A DNA stretch of 60,000 bases from Nymphaea colorata (taxonomy: Eukaryota; Streptophyta; Magnoliopsida; Nymphaeales; Nymphaeaceae), in assembly GCF_008831285.2 (NCBI RefSeq), contig NC_045138.2, forward strand, positions 19,379,934 to 19,439,933, in the 5' to 3' direction. How positions within the stretch are numbered: the first letter of the stretch is position 1; every line of letters starts with the position of its first letter. This document shows positions 1 through 9,809 of the stretch, in pieces. The notes under the pieces were generated by a model. The model saw only the letters and a program-made list of their open reading frames with translations. It searched no databases and was not told the origin of the DNA. The translations under genes and the position numbers were made by a program.

Positions 1-297
1 TTAAGATACGTCGTATCGTAAAATATCGTAACATATCGTAATTGTATCGTTTTTTTTTTAATAAATCAGAAAAAAAATCAAAAAAAATCAAAAAATTCAC
101 AAAAGATCAGTAAAAATCAAGAATAATATGTTCTTCATAAAAAAAAAACATAGATTCATAAGTCATAAGGTCCATAAGTCTATGAGATACCACATCAAAA
201 AACAAGTTTTAGATATTATGTATTACATCACAAGATGATAATGAAATTGTGAAAATGCTCAATGTCAATACATATAAAATGAAAGCACTCTCGACTC

Positions 298-438
298 TCA
301 TTCATAATCTTCATCATATTCATTTTCATCCTCATCTCCATCTTCTTCTTCATTTTCATCTTCACGATTTAAAAAAACCTCTTTCCTTCCAACGGGAATC
401 AACCACCCACGCACAAATCCATGGTTTAATCGATAATT
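298..438 (-). pseudogene. Short acidic open frame, possible transposon protein C-terminus
   Basis: On the minus strand an open frame of about 46 codons ends in a run of roughly 20 residues that are nearly all Asp, Glu or Asn, followed by a TGA at 300-298. It has no usable ATG and opens just after an in-frame stop. It lies between two blocks of TATCGTA-rich repeat. An acidic tail of this kind could be the decayed end of a transposase-like protein, but GAA/GAT repeats can also look acidic by chance. Low confidence. Confidence 0.2.
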
Positions 439-589
439 TTATTTTGAAAATCGATTATTTAACAATTAACAATGGAAATCGATGATTTCCCTCCACGGCA
501 ACACAATTTCTAGGTTAAAAATGAAGAAGGGCTGGGTTTTTATAAAAAAACTCGAAAAAGGGGGGTTCCAGCCCCCCTTTTTTGAAATC

Positions 590-780
590 AGCCCGTATCA
601 TACGATACGGGCTGTATCGCACCGTATCGTACGATACGATGGCATGTATCATATGTATCGTAAGATACAAGCACGATACACCCCTATTTACGATACAGGG
701 GGTGTATCGTATCGTATTTTGTAAAAGATATGAATATGTAACGTACGATATGGCCCTGTATCGTACGTATCGTACAACAC
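590..780. repeat. TATCGTA/TACGATA-rich repeat with internal inverted copies
   Basis: The heptamer TATCGTA and its complement TACGATA recur many times over about 190 bp, often back to back as self-complementary units such as GTATCGTACGATAC near 627. A smaller block with the same motif sits at 1-60. The composition differs sharply from the AT-rich surroundings. It looks like the subterminal repeat of a DNA transposon or a small dispersed satellite; the family is not identified. Confidence 0.6.
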
Positions 781-1412
781 TGCATAGACTGCTATGATGG
801 ATGGATTTTGGGGAAAGATCTGGCATTACTAAAGAATCGTACATGGTTCAAGGATCAGATCCCTAATTTGATATAAGTCAATTGAATAAAGTTCCTATAG
901 AAGGGATTAATACTTCAAGTGAGTTATTGGAAAAATAAGGTCTACATAAAATGCCCAAGGTAAATCTGTTCTACTCTACTTGCTATTACATACAAATCGA
1001 TTTTTCTTTATCCTTGTATTCAACAAAATTTAATGAATGCACATCCTTTTTCCATTAAAGGAAAATGGAAAGAAACATGGAACAAGTAATGATGTTGAGA
1101 AGAGAGTAAGTGACAAAAACGGAGGGTCAAAAAAAAAAGGATGATTTAACTGATGATGACATTAATTATTTAACACTGACAATGATGAAACGCAAGAGGA
1201 ATATAATAGAGATTAGGATTTAAAATAATACAACATTGTCATTAGATAGATTTGTAAAAGAATTTGTCATAAGATTTAGTATTAGATTAGGATTATTAGC
1301 ATTAGATTAGAATTAGTTTGTTTCTTTGTTGTCATATTCATAAAATAATTTCTGCATTTAATTTTTATGCTTTTATATTTTTGTTTGCTGCTTGAAGCAG
1401 CTCTTTAGAAGC

Positions 1413-1706
1413 TGTTGGAATAGCCAACGGCCATATTTTCTAGCAGTCCCAATGGCTCCTCCTTTCTATTTATTAGACTGTATGGCCCCTTTGCATTTTT
1501 AGCTTTTGTAAGCTATTTTCATGAGTGACTAATAAGTAATAACATTTTTCAGAGTTTAGCTTCCCTCTTTGTGAGGATTCCTTGTGTGTCACTGATGCAG
1601 ACTTGGTGTTGTCTCTGTATTCAGTCATTTTCCTGCAAAAGTGCTAAGTTATTACAGAAGCCTGAGTTTGTGTGATATAAAATTCAGAGTATATGATAAT
1701 CTTTCA
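1413..1706 (+). mobile_element. Ty1-copia-type LTR (relic, about 294 bp)
   Basis: The segment begins TGTTGGAATAGCC and ends TTTCA, directly before a primer-binding site (1707-1718). It thus has the TG...CA ends and placement of a 5' LTR. I found no second LTR, gag or pol frame in the window, so this is a fragment or the edge of a very degraded or TRIM-like element. The left border is a guess from the TG dinucleotide. The element sits in the large intron of the phosphatase gene. Confidence 0.55.
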
Positions 1707-1718
1707 TGGTATCAGAGC
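1707..1718 (+). other. Retrotransposon primer-binding site, initiator tRNA-Met type
   Basis: TGGTATCAGAGC is the usual plant copia primer-binding site, complementary to the 3' end of initiator methionine tRNA. It lies immediately after a candidate LTR ending in CA. Roughly 500 bp after it carry no recognisable gag. Confidence 0.75.
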
Positions 1719-3098
1719 AGAAAGGTTCTGCCCTGAGATTTTCTGCTGAGATTCTCTTGAAGCAAATTTGTGACTGATTGTGGTTTTTGTATTCAAGAAA
1801 TCAGGACTTCATCAAATGAAGGGAGTGAATGTCATCAGCAGCATTGTCGTAATTTGAGCTTCAACAAATTGTTATTCTTACATGGTGTTTTACGGTGTGC
1901 ACTCCACTTTCCTTCTTCTTTAGAGAAATGGAAGAAAAAAAAAATCTCTCCCTCCAACCCTTAAACTTAATTCCACAAATTATGTTACATGAGCTTCTAC
2001 CATCAAGCATCATTTTGGTGGAAAGGGTCTCCCTCCAACCATCAAACTTATGTTGTCTGAATTACCGTTGTGTGGAAGTGGATGTTTGAATGAAAGTGCT
2101 CATTGCAAATGAAAATGCAAAGGGCAGCTCTAACTCATCAAGGTGGCACCTTTTATTTTGTTATTAGTAAAGAAAGAAGAACACCGCAAAGTGTGCAGTT
2201 GACAACAGTGAGATATGTGTATGTCCGATTATTCTCTTGCATGTTTTTCACTTTTGTATTTTGTATTTCTTTTTGCTGCTTTTAACATTTAACATTTTTG
2301 TTTTTCTGTTCAGCCAGCAATAGGGAAGTGAACTAGCATTGGAGCTAGCCCCTTCTTATCTTGGCTATAAGTCGAGGTTCAGCCTCTCCTTTATTCAGAG
2401 TTTGTTACGTCTGTCTTTTTTACGAATTGATGAATTATCTTCAGCCCTGGTTGCAAGCCAGCTTGCTCTACATGAATGCTGCAGCTTCATATCCTAGGTT
2501 CTTGAAAACCTATTCTTAAGTGGAGACACGTTCTGAATTTCTTTGTGAGCTTCTCAATACCATGTCGTTACACCTAACCATTTCAGTACACCTATAACTA
2601 AATTTCAGGTACCGTTTGCACTTTTTCCTTTCTCCTTCAGATCCTCTAAATTCAGATATGCCTTGCACTTCCTCTTTTCCTCTCTTCTTCATACCTTTTC
2701 TGTTAATAGTTTGTACAAAGAAAGAGACAATTTTCAAATTCTATTATTTCATTAAATGAAGAAACATGTTATTGAAATCTTTGTATCAAGCCAGATATAC
2801 TATGTATGTGTGTACGCTTGCACACACGTATATACAGCATCATAATCTTCTGTGACATTGAGCACAAAGAATCTCATGTAAACAGTCGACATGTAAATAC
2901 AGGTGGATCTTCATGTACGAGATAGATGATAAGCATCATTCATGCATAATTACAAGTTACAAAACTTACATTACAAGAAAGTTTAAGAATGTGAATTGTG
3001 AATCATAGCAAGTAATCTTTAATTATTTTGTCTACCATATTAGAGACAGGCTGCTGCTTCTAAAGCACATCATCACTTGAAGAATGGATCCTTTATAC

Positions 3099-4847
3099 CT
3101 CTGGAAGCATCAGATTGACGTTTTAAATATGTTTCTGTAACATAGGCTTCTTCCTGAGGCGAAATATCAGCAAGTCTAGTTGAATTCAGCAGTGTGTGGT
3201 CCAAATCTAGAATGAGATACAATTTCTGCCTGCTCAGCAGATTTTTTATATCTGCATTCCTTAAGCGAGCGACTTCTTCAGTACCAAGCTTTAAATCCTG
3301 CAATAGATGTACTCCAAAGTCAGACAGCATTTGTCAAAAAAATATATAGGAAGGAGGGACAAATGTCAAATGGAATGGTTCTACTTGTGGATGAGTATGA
3401 TATTGAAGACGTTCTTCATCTGATGAAAATGATGCTAAAGAACAGGCAGTTTTACGTATCCTTAAGGTAATACCTTATGTATGTAATCAAATGGAACACT
3501 AGCTTCGGCATCCTCCAGTTGTCCACACCGAATGCACATTTGCCGAATGAATCCAGGATGTGGTGGGCAAACTACAAATAATGAGCATATAGCTGATGAT
3601 TCATATGAAGATGTTATAAGAGCTTTAGAAGGACTACTGGTTGATCAAGGATAAGCAAAAAATAGCCCTATGGTTCAGATCGAAACCTGATAACTCACCT
3701 TTGTATTCAAGTGCCACTGAGTCCGGAATATCTGCTTCCTCAGTCTCATAAACTCTTTGCCTTTTGGTTCTACAAGTAAGATAACATTAAATCACTTGAG
3801 AATCCCTTTAGAAGTCTTGAATCAATACTGTATGCTCACATTCAACTTATGCTACTTCCAAACCTTCGGAACCTTGCACAAAGTTGTCCTCTTTGGAGTC
3901 TAATAGGACACCATACTATTCAAGAAGCATATCAAAAGGAGAAGGGGGAGAAAGTGATCCCCAAAGCAGTAAGCAATGATGGAAACAGACCATCAATCAC
4001 TGACTAGTAACACATAAGCATAATCTACAGAAATGATAATAAATCAAGAATCCTAGCTGTCAAAAAGAAAGAAGTACATCTCTAGGCCCTATTTAAATAT
4101 TTTATTCAGGTAAGCACAGAAACTACACATCATACTTCCAAAGGGAAAAATGTTGACTACTGCCATCAACAAGTTTTCTAGTACTTGGCTACCTGCTGCA
4201 TACATAAACAAAAGATGAAATGCTGGTTTGCATGTACTCCTGAAATTTCCTTCTACTGTGACTAACAAAATTCATCAAATTGAAACTGCAGCATTTCATG
4301 TTCATGTCAGGGTTGCCTTGCATAGACATCCTTTTTTCACGTGAAAAATTGAAAACATCATACTTGAAACATTTACATAAACCAAGAGTTTACACTGAGA
4401 GCCATATGACCATGTGAACATGAATCCTCTTTACCCTTAAGCCTCTTCACCGTTCACATTTGATGCGCTATGGCATGCCTTAAATTTGAAAATTTGACAT
4501 TTAATTTTAGAATTTCCTGGCATACAATATGCTACAGAATTGATTCAGGCAAGTTTTGGAAATTTGACACTCTATTACAAGAGTCTGATTATATTAAACT
4601 ATAAGTAAAACATTGAGAAAAAAATGGAGCTCCAGTAATGGGCTAACCATATGCTAACAAGAGACAAGGAACAAATGTATAGAGTCTACAGACTAAACTA
4701 CCTCTCCAACTCAACATCTTCTAATGCAAAACTAACATGAGAGTCAGGAGAAGTGCCAGAAGTATTGGAGTCCAACTCAGTTTCAAGTATAGCTGCAAAA
4801 TCGTCACTGCTCGATGAATGCACCGGAGATTCGGCTGTTGTACTCAT
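3099..4847 (-). CDS. CPL4: RNA polymerase II CTD phosphatase-like, CPL4 type (5' part only)
   Basis: This encodes the N-terminal 171 codons of an FCP1-family phosphatase, which removes phosphates from the heptad tail of RNA polymerase II in the nucleus. Minus-strand coding exons: 4847-4702, 3769-3699, 3571-3474 and 3297-3099, all with GT-AG borders and consistent phase. Residues 1-50 are a Ser/Asp-rich leader. A Cys-containing segment follows (CPPHPGF, then CIRCGQ), then the FCP homology domain with its DLDHTLLNS signature; the first Asp is the nucleophile. The short leader fits CPL4 better than the much longer CPL3. The ATG at 4847 was chosen because an acceptor at about 4877 brings it in and upstream sequence looks intronic. 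The last exon ends at AG|GTATAA, and reading past that donor hits a stop within six codons. The second catalytic motifs and the BRCT domain are missing from the window. Family assignment is firm; intact versus truncated is open. Confidence 0.85.
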
Positions 4848-6780
4848 ATTAACAAGGCCACTCACAATTTCATACTGCAAAATTAGCACAGAAGAAATGA
4901 AGATCATTAAAGAGGAAGAAACAAAATCAAAGTTCACAAAAAATATTACTCATATATATGCTATCAGAAACATAATCAACATGAATGAAAATTAGTATCT
5001 ATATGTCTGCTACAAGAAGTTTGAAAAATGCATCATCAGCTGGTAAATTGACGTTTCAGAAACTCATGTTAAAAACCACTTGTGCAGGCAAATCTTTTTC
5101 TGAGGTTGGTTGGGGCCCTCAACATTTTGAGGCTGAGAAATTATACAAATTTGTATTGCAAATTTGCTTCATCTGTTAGCCCATATTGTCTAGATATATT
5201 TCAGCATTTCTCCAAATTATCCACAAGATATTTCTTTTACTTTCGGTTCTGGATGAATCTAAATTTTTACAGGTCATTGCAGTAGAGAAAACAATAATCA
5301 TGTTCATTTTACAGGTTGCTTAGTGAGAAAAGTTTCCATGAGAATCAAAGAAAGGACAGGAAACATTATCAGGATCTTCCATGTGCGAGGCTGCACTCAC
5401 ATGACAGAGGATCTGTCAGCACCACGTTTTTGGGTCATTTGATCCAGTGATATACACTAAAAACAACTGCCCTTGAGCAGAACGAAAAGGTGAACAGTTT
5501 TTTATCCTTATTGGATAAACCTTCCAAAACCCATTAACACAGCTTCGTCTATGTGAAAGTGCAAAAATTTACACAAGGATAAATAAAAGTTTGCAGAAAA
5601 TATTCAACTTCACATCATAAAACTTCATAAAGAACCAATATTGTTAAGTGCGATGAAACAAAGCGATGCGCTAAGCCTGTGAAGTGAGGCGTAGCCAAGC
5701 GACGGGTAATGAAGCGTGAGTATCACAACAAAAATTATCTAGTATATAATATTCATAAAATAAATGCCCAAAATAAAAAACAACTAGTAAAATAAGGCGG
5801 AGTGCATAACTGCATTAAAGTATAAACCATAAAGAACAAAAATACAAGCACTCAAATTTGAGTTAAAAAAAGAATGCAGATCACAGTAAAATTTAAACAA
5901 CTACAGCTGGCAAGAAGGTGATCTACTAATTCATTTTGCAACCAATGTCAACAAGCGCACGTAATCATTGAAAAAAAAAAATACAGAAAATGATTTTTAC
6001 CTTTTAAATCCAGAATATAGCACGAGAAACCGGCTGAGTTGCGCTGGTTGGCTGTGGCATGCGACTCTGCCTTGAAGGCTATGATGGTGGACTTGGGCAG
6101 CTTCTGGACAGAGAAGCCGGAGACGATGAGATTCAGGACGGAGAAGCCTGTGCGAAATGGTATTCCGAGATTAAAGTATTGAGGAAAACCCTCGTGTGTT
6201 TTAGTTTAACTTTAAAAAACTTAAGCACGTCAAACCAAATTAACCAACGTTTTCTTCACTCGACCTGAGGCGTACGCCTCTGCACTTCATTCACAAGACG
6301 AAGAAGGGAATAAAAGGAAAGAGAACCAGAAGATAGAGGGAAAGGAAACCCCGGAAATTTTCCTTGTTATTCGGATTCGACCGCTGAACTTCATTCAGAA
6401 AATCCTTTCCGAAATTTTGTGCGCAAGCATTTCAACATAACAACAAACCCAAAAAATTTTTACCTATGTACCTTCTTTGAGTCGAATTTGGGGACGAGAG
6501 TACGAAGAACCGCCGTATGGAGGAAACACGAGGGAGGAATTCCAGGTCCAACGGAAACCGCCTGAGGAGCCACCCAGAAGAAGAAACCGCACCACCCGAT
6601 AAAAGGGAGAGGGAGAGAGAGCAGCGAAGGGGGAGAGACAGAGAGATCGAGAGCGGGAGGGAGAGCAGCTGCGAAGCGGGAGAGGGAAAAAGAGGGCGGA
6701 AAGAGTTCGAACGGGCGAGCGCAAACGTGCACCCTCGGCATGGGGATTGACCCAACCTTGGTGGCTTTGACTTGGTTGTC
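4848..6780 (-). other. 5' UTR, leader intron(s) and probable promoter of the CPL4-like gene
   Basis: An acceptor at about 4877 (TTTTGCAG on the minus strand) shows that the first coding exon is preceded by at least one leader intron. A donor-like AAAAG|GTAAAA near 6000, next to a GC-richer block at 6000-6180, may end a leader exon. The strongly CT-rich (minus strand) block at 6590-6700 is typical of a plant 5' UTR close to a transcription start. Several long minus-strand frames at 6432-6812 are low-complexity Leu/Ser runs from this CT tract and are not called as genes. Confidence 0.45.
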
Positions 6781-6799
6781 ACGGACCTCTTTCCTTTGG

Positions 6800-9340
6800 T
6801 AGCTGATTCCATGGATCCCTTCCTATTAGGTTCAGAACAAGTTGGAATTGGATCATAATGGATTTAAATATCCACAAAGTGCGATATAATTTAGATTCAT
6901 AGGCAATAAATGGGTTTGAAATCCATATAATAATTTTGTGATCCATGTAGAACTATTATGGATCTAAATTGTCCACAATTGTTTCTTTAAATCCCGTAGG
7001 GTTCAGACGTGTGAGTCAAGTCGTTTCGGAGGCTTTGGAATTCGATCTTAGAGTTTCTCATCGTCCGCCTCACATGTAAAATGCTGAGCTGCAAATTAAG
7101 TCATATTAGTAAACCCATGGCTCGAACTGGGGAATCCATAGATGACCGGACCATCAGGTAAGTTTACTTGTCGACTCGGTCGAGTTTTAAAATAACCTGA
7201 ATCGAACAGTCAGAAATGAGTTGGGCCAACCTTGAGAATCATCCGAGCTTACTCGGGTGATTCTCAAACCAACTCAACCAGTCAACCAATTATGATGATA
7301 TCAACATTTCATCCTTTAAATTAATTTAATTCATTTAGTGACATATTCTATTTGAATCTTGTAACTGTTTCATAAAAAACAAAACATGGGGAAAAAAATT
7401 AATGTCCAATAAGAAATTGAACCCAGTTCGGGTTTAAAAAATGATATCTAATTAGAATGTGGATTCAGATGTATATAAATATCCAATCAGATATAAATAG
7501 AGTTTAGTTTAAACAAATATCCAATGTCTAATTGCTTATATTTTTAGATTAAATTCATATTGGAATCTAAGTATGAAGTTCAAAAATCAGATTCAAGTTA
7601 AGGAATTGGATTTTAGATTTGGATTCATATGTATCTTTTTTTTATTTGCATTGAATATAAACTTCAATATATTCGAACATCAAAAATCTGAAAAAACGGA
7701 TACAGTCATGAATACAAAGAACTCGAATGGGATCAAGTAAACACGCCTATTTGGTGGCAAAACATTTTCTTCGTACTGAGACTAGCAGGAGAAAACAACC
7801 GATTGTACGCAGAATTTTTTTCTTTTTAATCAAAATGTTGATGCTATGTGGGTCATTCATTTTTTATTATTATATAAACATTATTAAAGTCTTAACAAAT
7901 GATCAACTAAATACATGTTCTGCATAAATATACTCTTAAGATCATAGCAAATATCAATAAGGCTGGATTGCAAAAAGAACATTTTAACGTTTGATTTCAG
8001 ATCTCATATAACTACGTCAGAAATAAAAACTAGACCCATTAAGTTATTTGCTAATGAATTCCCTAGTACAAATATCCTAATATGTTTACAAAGAACTAAG
8101 TTAATATAAACCATGCTTTAATTTAAGTCGTTTATTGAAAACAGTTTATCTTTCTATTACAATCTTGATGTTAATAGGAGTCATTCAGTTTTTGTTATTA
8201 TAAATAAAAACATCATTAAACTTAAAACATGATATAAACACCCTTTCACCTTTCTAACTCAGTTTGGTAAACATTAAAATTTTTAATGAGTTTTTAAAGT
8301 TTTGTTTTGTTTTTTTTGTTAAGATGACGCATTGAAAACTGGTTTTTAAATAACTTAAAAGGGACGAGGTTTTTCACTATCTTTTACAAAACTATGTTTT
8401 GTCAAAACTGAGTTTTAAAAAAAACTCAGTTTTGATGGCACCCAAACACTCCAAAATCTTGTTTTGTAAATGTCAGCCAAATGCCCCCTAATGTGTTTGT
8501 TTCACTGCGGACCTGAGATACACGGTGGTGATTATGGATTTAAGGTCCTAAACTTCTCCTCCACCCCTCAAATCCGACCTTAAATTCAGGGTTTTTAACA
8601 TGTTACAATCCTTCATTTATTTAATGAGGATCTCTCAAAACACACCTTTTAATGTATCCTATCACACATAACTTTATTGTACATTATATAGCTGATTCAA
8701 ACCGGGGATTGGCACATCTAACTTTATTGTACATTATATTCCTCCTTCTCCCTGCTTCCTTCTCCCACTTTGCCTTTTTCTTCCTCCCTCCTTCCCTTCT
8801 TCCTCTCCGTTCCTTCTTCCTCCCCAACGGTAAAAAAAAAAAAAAAACGGAAAAACTGTATGAGAACCTATGACCTACTGCTTACTAGCCTAAACTCTTA
8901 ACGGTGCACTGACGTCAATGATTTCTACTTATCATGCATCAACTCCACAAACTTATTAATCAGCTCCAAAATCACATACTTCTCTTCAAATATCTAAAAT
9001 TATACGTCAATGAACTTTTGCACAATTAATTTTTGGATTGTCACATAATTTAATTGGCATAACAAAGGTCATGATTCAGGAATACAGCTTCATATTCTTT
9101 CTAAGCACGTAAAGGCATGTTTTTGTGGCTAACTTTATACACAAAGAAAAAAAAAAAAAGCTCTGGTCAAATCCATTTAAAGTAGGATTTGGAATATATA
9201 AGCGGTGATGTAAATGTCACAAACTCAAACACAACTCAATTCCCTACAAGTCGAGTCACAATCAAAGTGGTACCATAGTACAAGGGAAAAAGGAAACCAA
9301 GTGTAAGGGAGAAAGAGAGAAAAAGAGAAAGAAAAAGAGC
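6800..9340. other. Intergenic AT-rich DNA, no gene seen
   Basis: No exon chain or recognisable protein is visible on either strand. The region holds small structures: a 14 bp hairpin at 7237-7266, a perfect 15 bp-arm hairpin at 8402-8435, and a 21 bp direct repeat (8669 and 8719, 50 bp apart). There are also poly-A and poly-T tracts. The closest open frames are short and of biased composition. Confidence 0.6.
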
Positions 9341-9406
9341 CCTGATGCTCCAATTGGATTACCGCTTGGTAGGCTATTATTGGCTGGTTCAAATCTCATA
9401 AGTACT

Positions 9407-9801
9407 TAGCGGTGAACATTTAAATAATCGAGTTGGGTTCGAGCTCAACATATAACTACCGAGTCGAACTCAAGCTTTAATCGAGTTTGTCGAGCTTTAA
9501 TGAAGTCGATATATTCAAACGAGTTTACCAGTTTGTCAAGCCTTAATCGAGTCGATCTCAAGTTCGACACGTAACTATGAATATCAATTCCATTCAAATG
9601 AGTTTGTAGAGCCTTAATCGAGTCAAACTCGAGCTCAACATGCAAATATGAATATCAATTCTATTCAAACGAGGTTGTCGAGCCTTAGTCGAGTCGAGCT
9701 TGAGCTACTTCCGTCGAGCTATTCTCGAGTCGAGTTTGAGGTTTCATTAGTCAAACCGAGCTGACTGAAATCGAGCTCGACTCAGCTCGTGTGCACCCCT
9801 A
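9407..9801. mobile_element. Non-autonomous hAT-like DNA transposon (MITE), 395 bp
   Basis: The left end TAGCGGTGAACA and the complement of the right end, TAGGGGTGCACA, match at 10 of 12 positions. The element is flanked by 8 bp near-identical duplications, TAAGTACT (9399-9406) and TAAGTACC (9802-9809). An 8 bp target duplication and a TAGGGGTG-type terminus are hallmarks of hAT elements. It has no transposase frame. The interior is rich in TCGAG/CTCGA and contains three tandem copies of a 71 bp unit. Confidence 0.8.
9531..9743. repeat. Three tandem copies of a 71 bp unit inside the hAT-like element
   Basis: Copies start at about 9531, 9602 and 9673. Each carries GTTTGT..AGCCTTAATCGAGTC followed, in the first two, by AACTATGAATATCAATTC or a close variant. 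A shortened further copy precedes them at about 9485. The spacing of exactly 71 bp twice shows tandem duplication inside the transposon. Confidence 0.8.
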
Positions 9802-9809
9802 TAAGTACC

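Larger units (their letters stand above)
1..3098 (-). other. Intron of the CPL4-like gene, truncated by window start; filled with transposon relics
   Basis: Downstream of the last recognisable phosphatase exon on the minus strand I see no further exon. I looked for the conserved stretch that should follow (TKLRPFV and the later GDR motif) and did not find it. The interval holds a TATCGTA-rich repeat (1-60 and 590-780), a short acidic open frame, and a copia-type LTR with primer-binding site (1413-1718). The rest is AT-rich with no coding signal. The most economical reading is a long repeat-bearing intron, with the remaining exons beyond position 1. A truncated pseudogene is the alternative. 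Confidence 0.55.

Noticed and set aside
6432-6812. Three overlapping minus-strand frames of 86-126 codons above the CPL4-like gene
   Set aside because: They are Leu/Ser/Pro runs produced by a CT-rich tract in all frames at once. This is better explained as a 5' leader or promoter.
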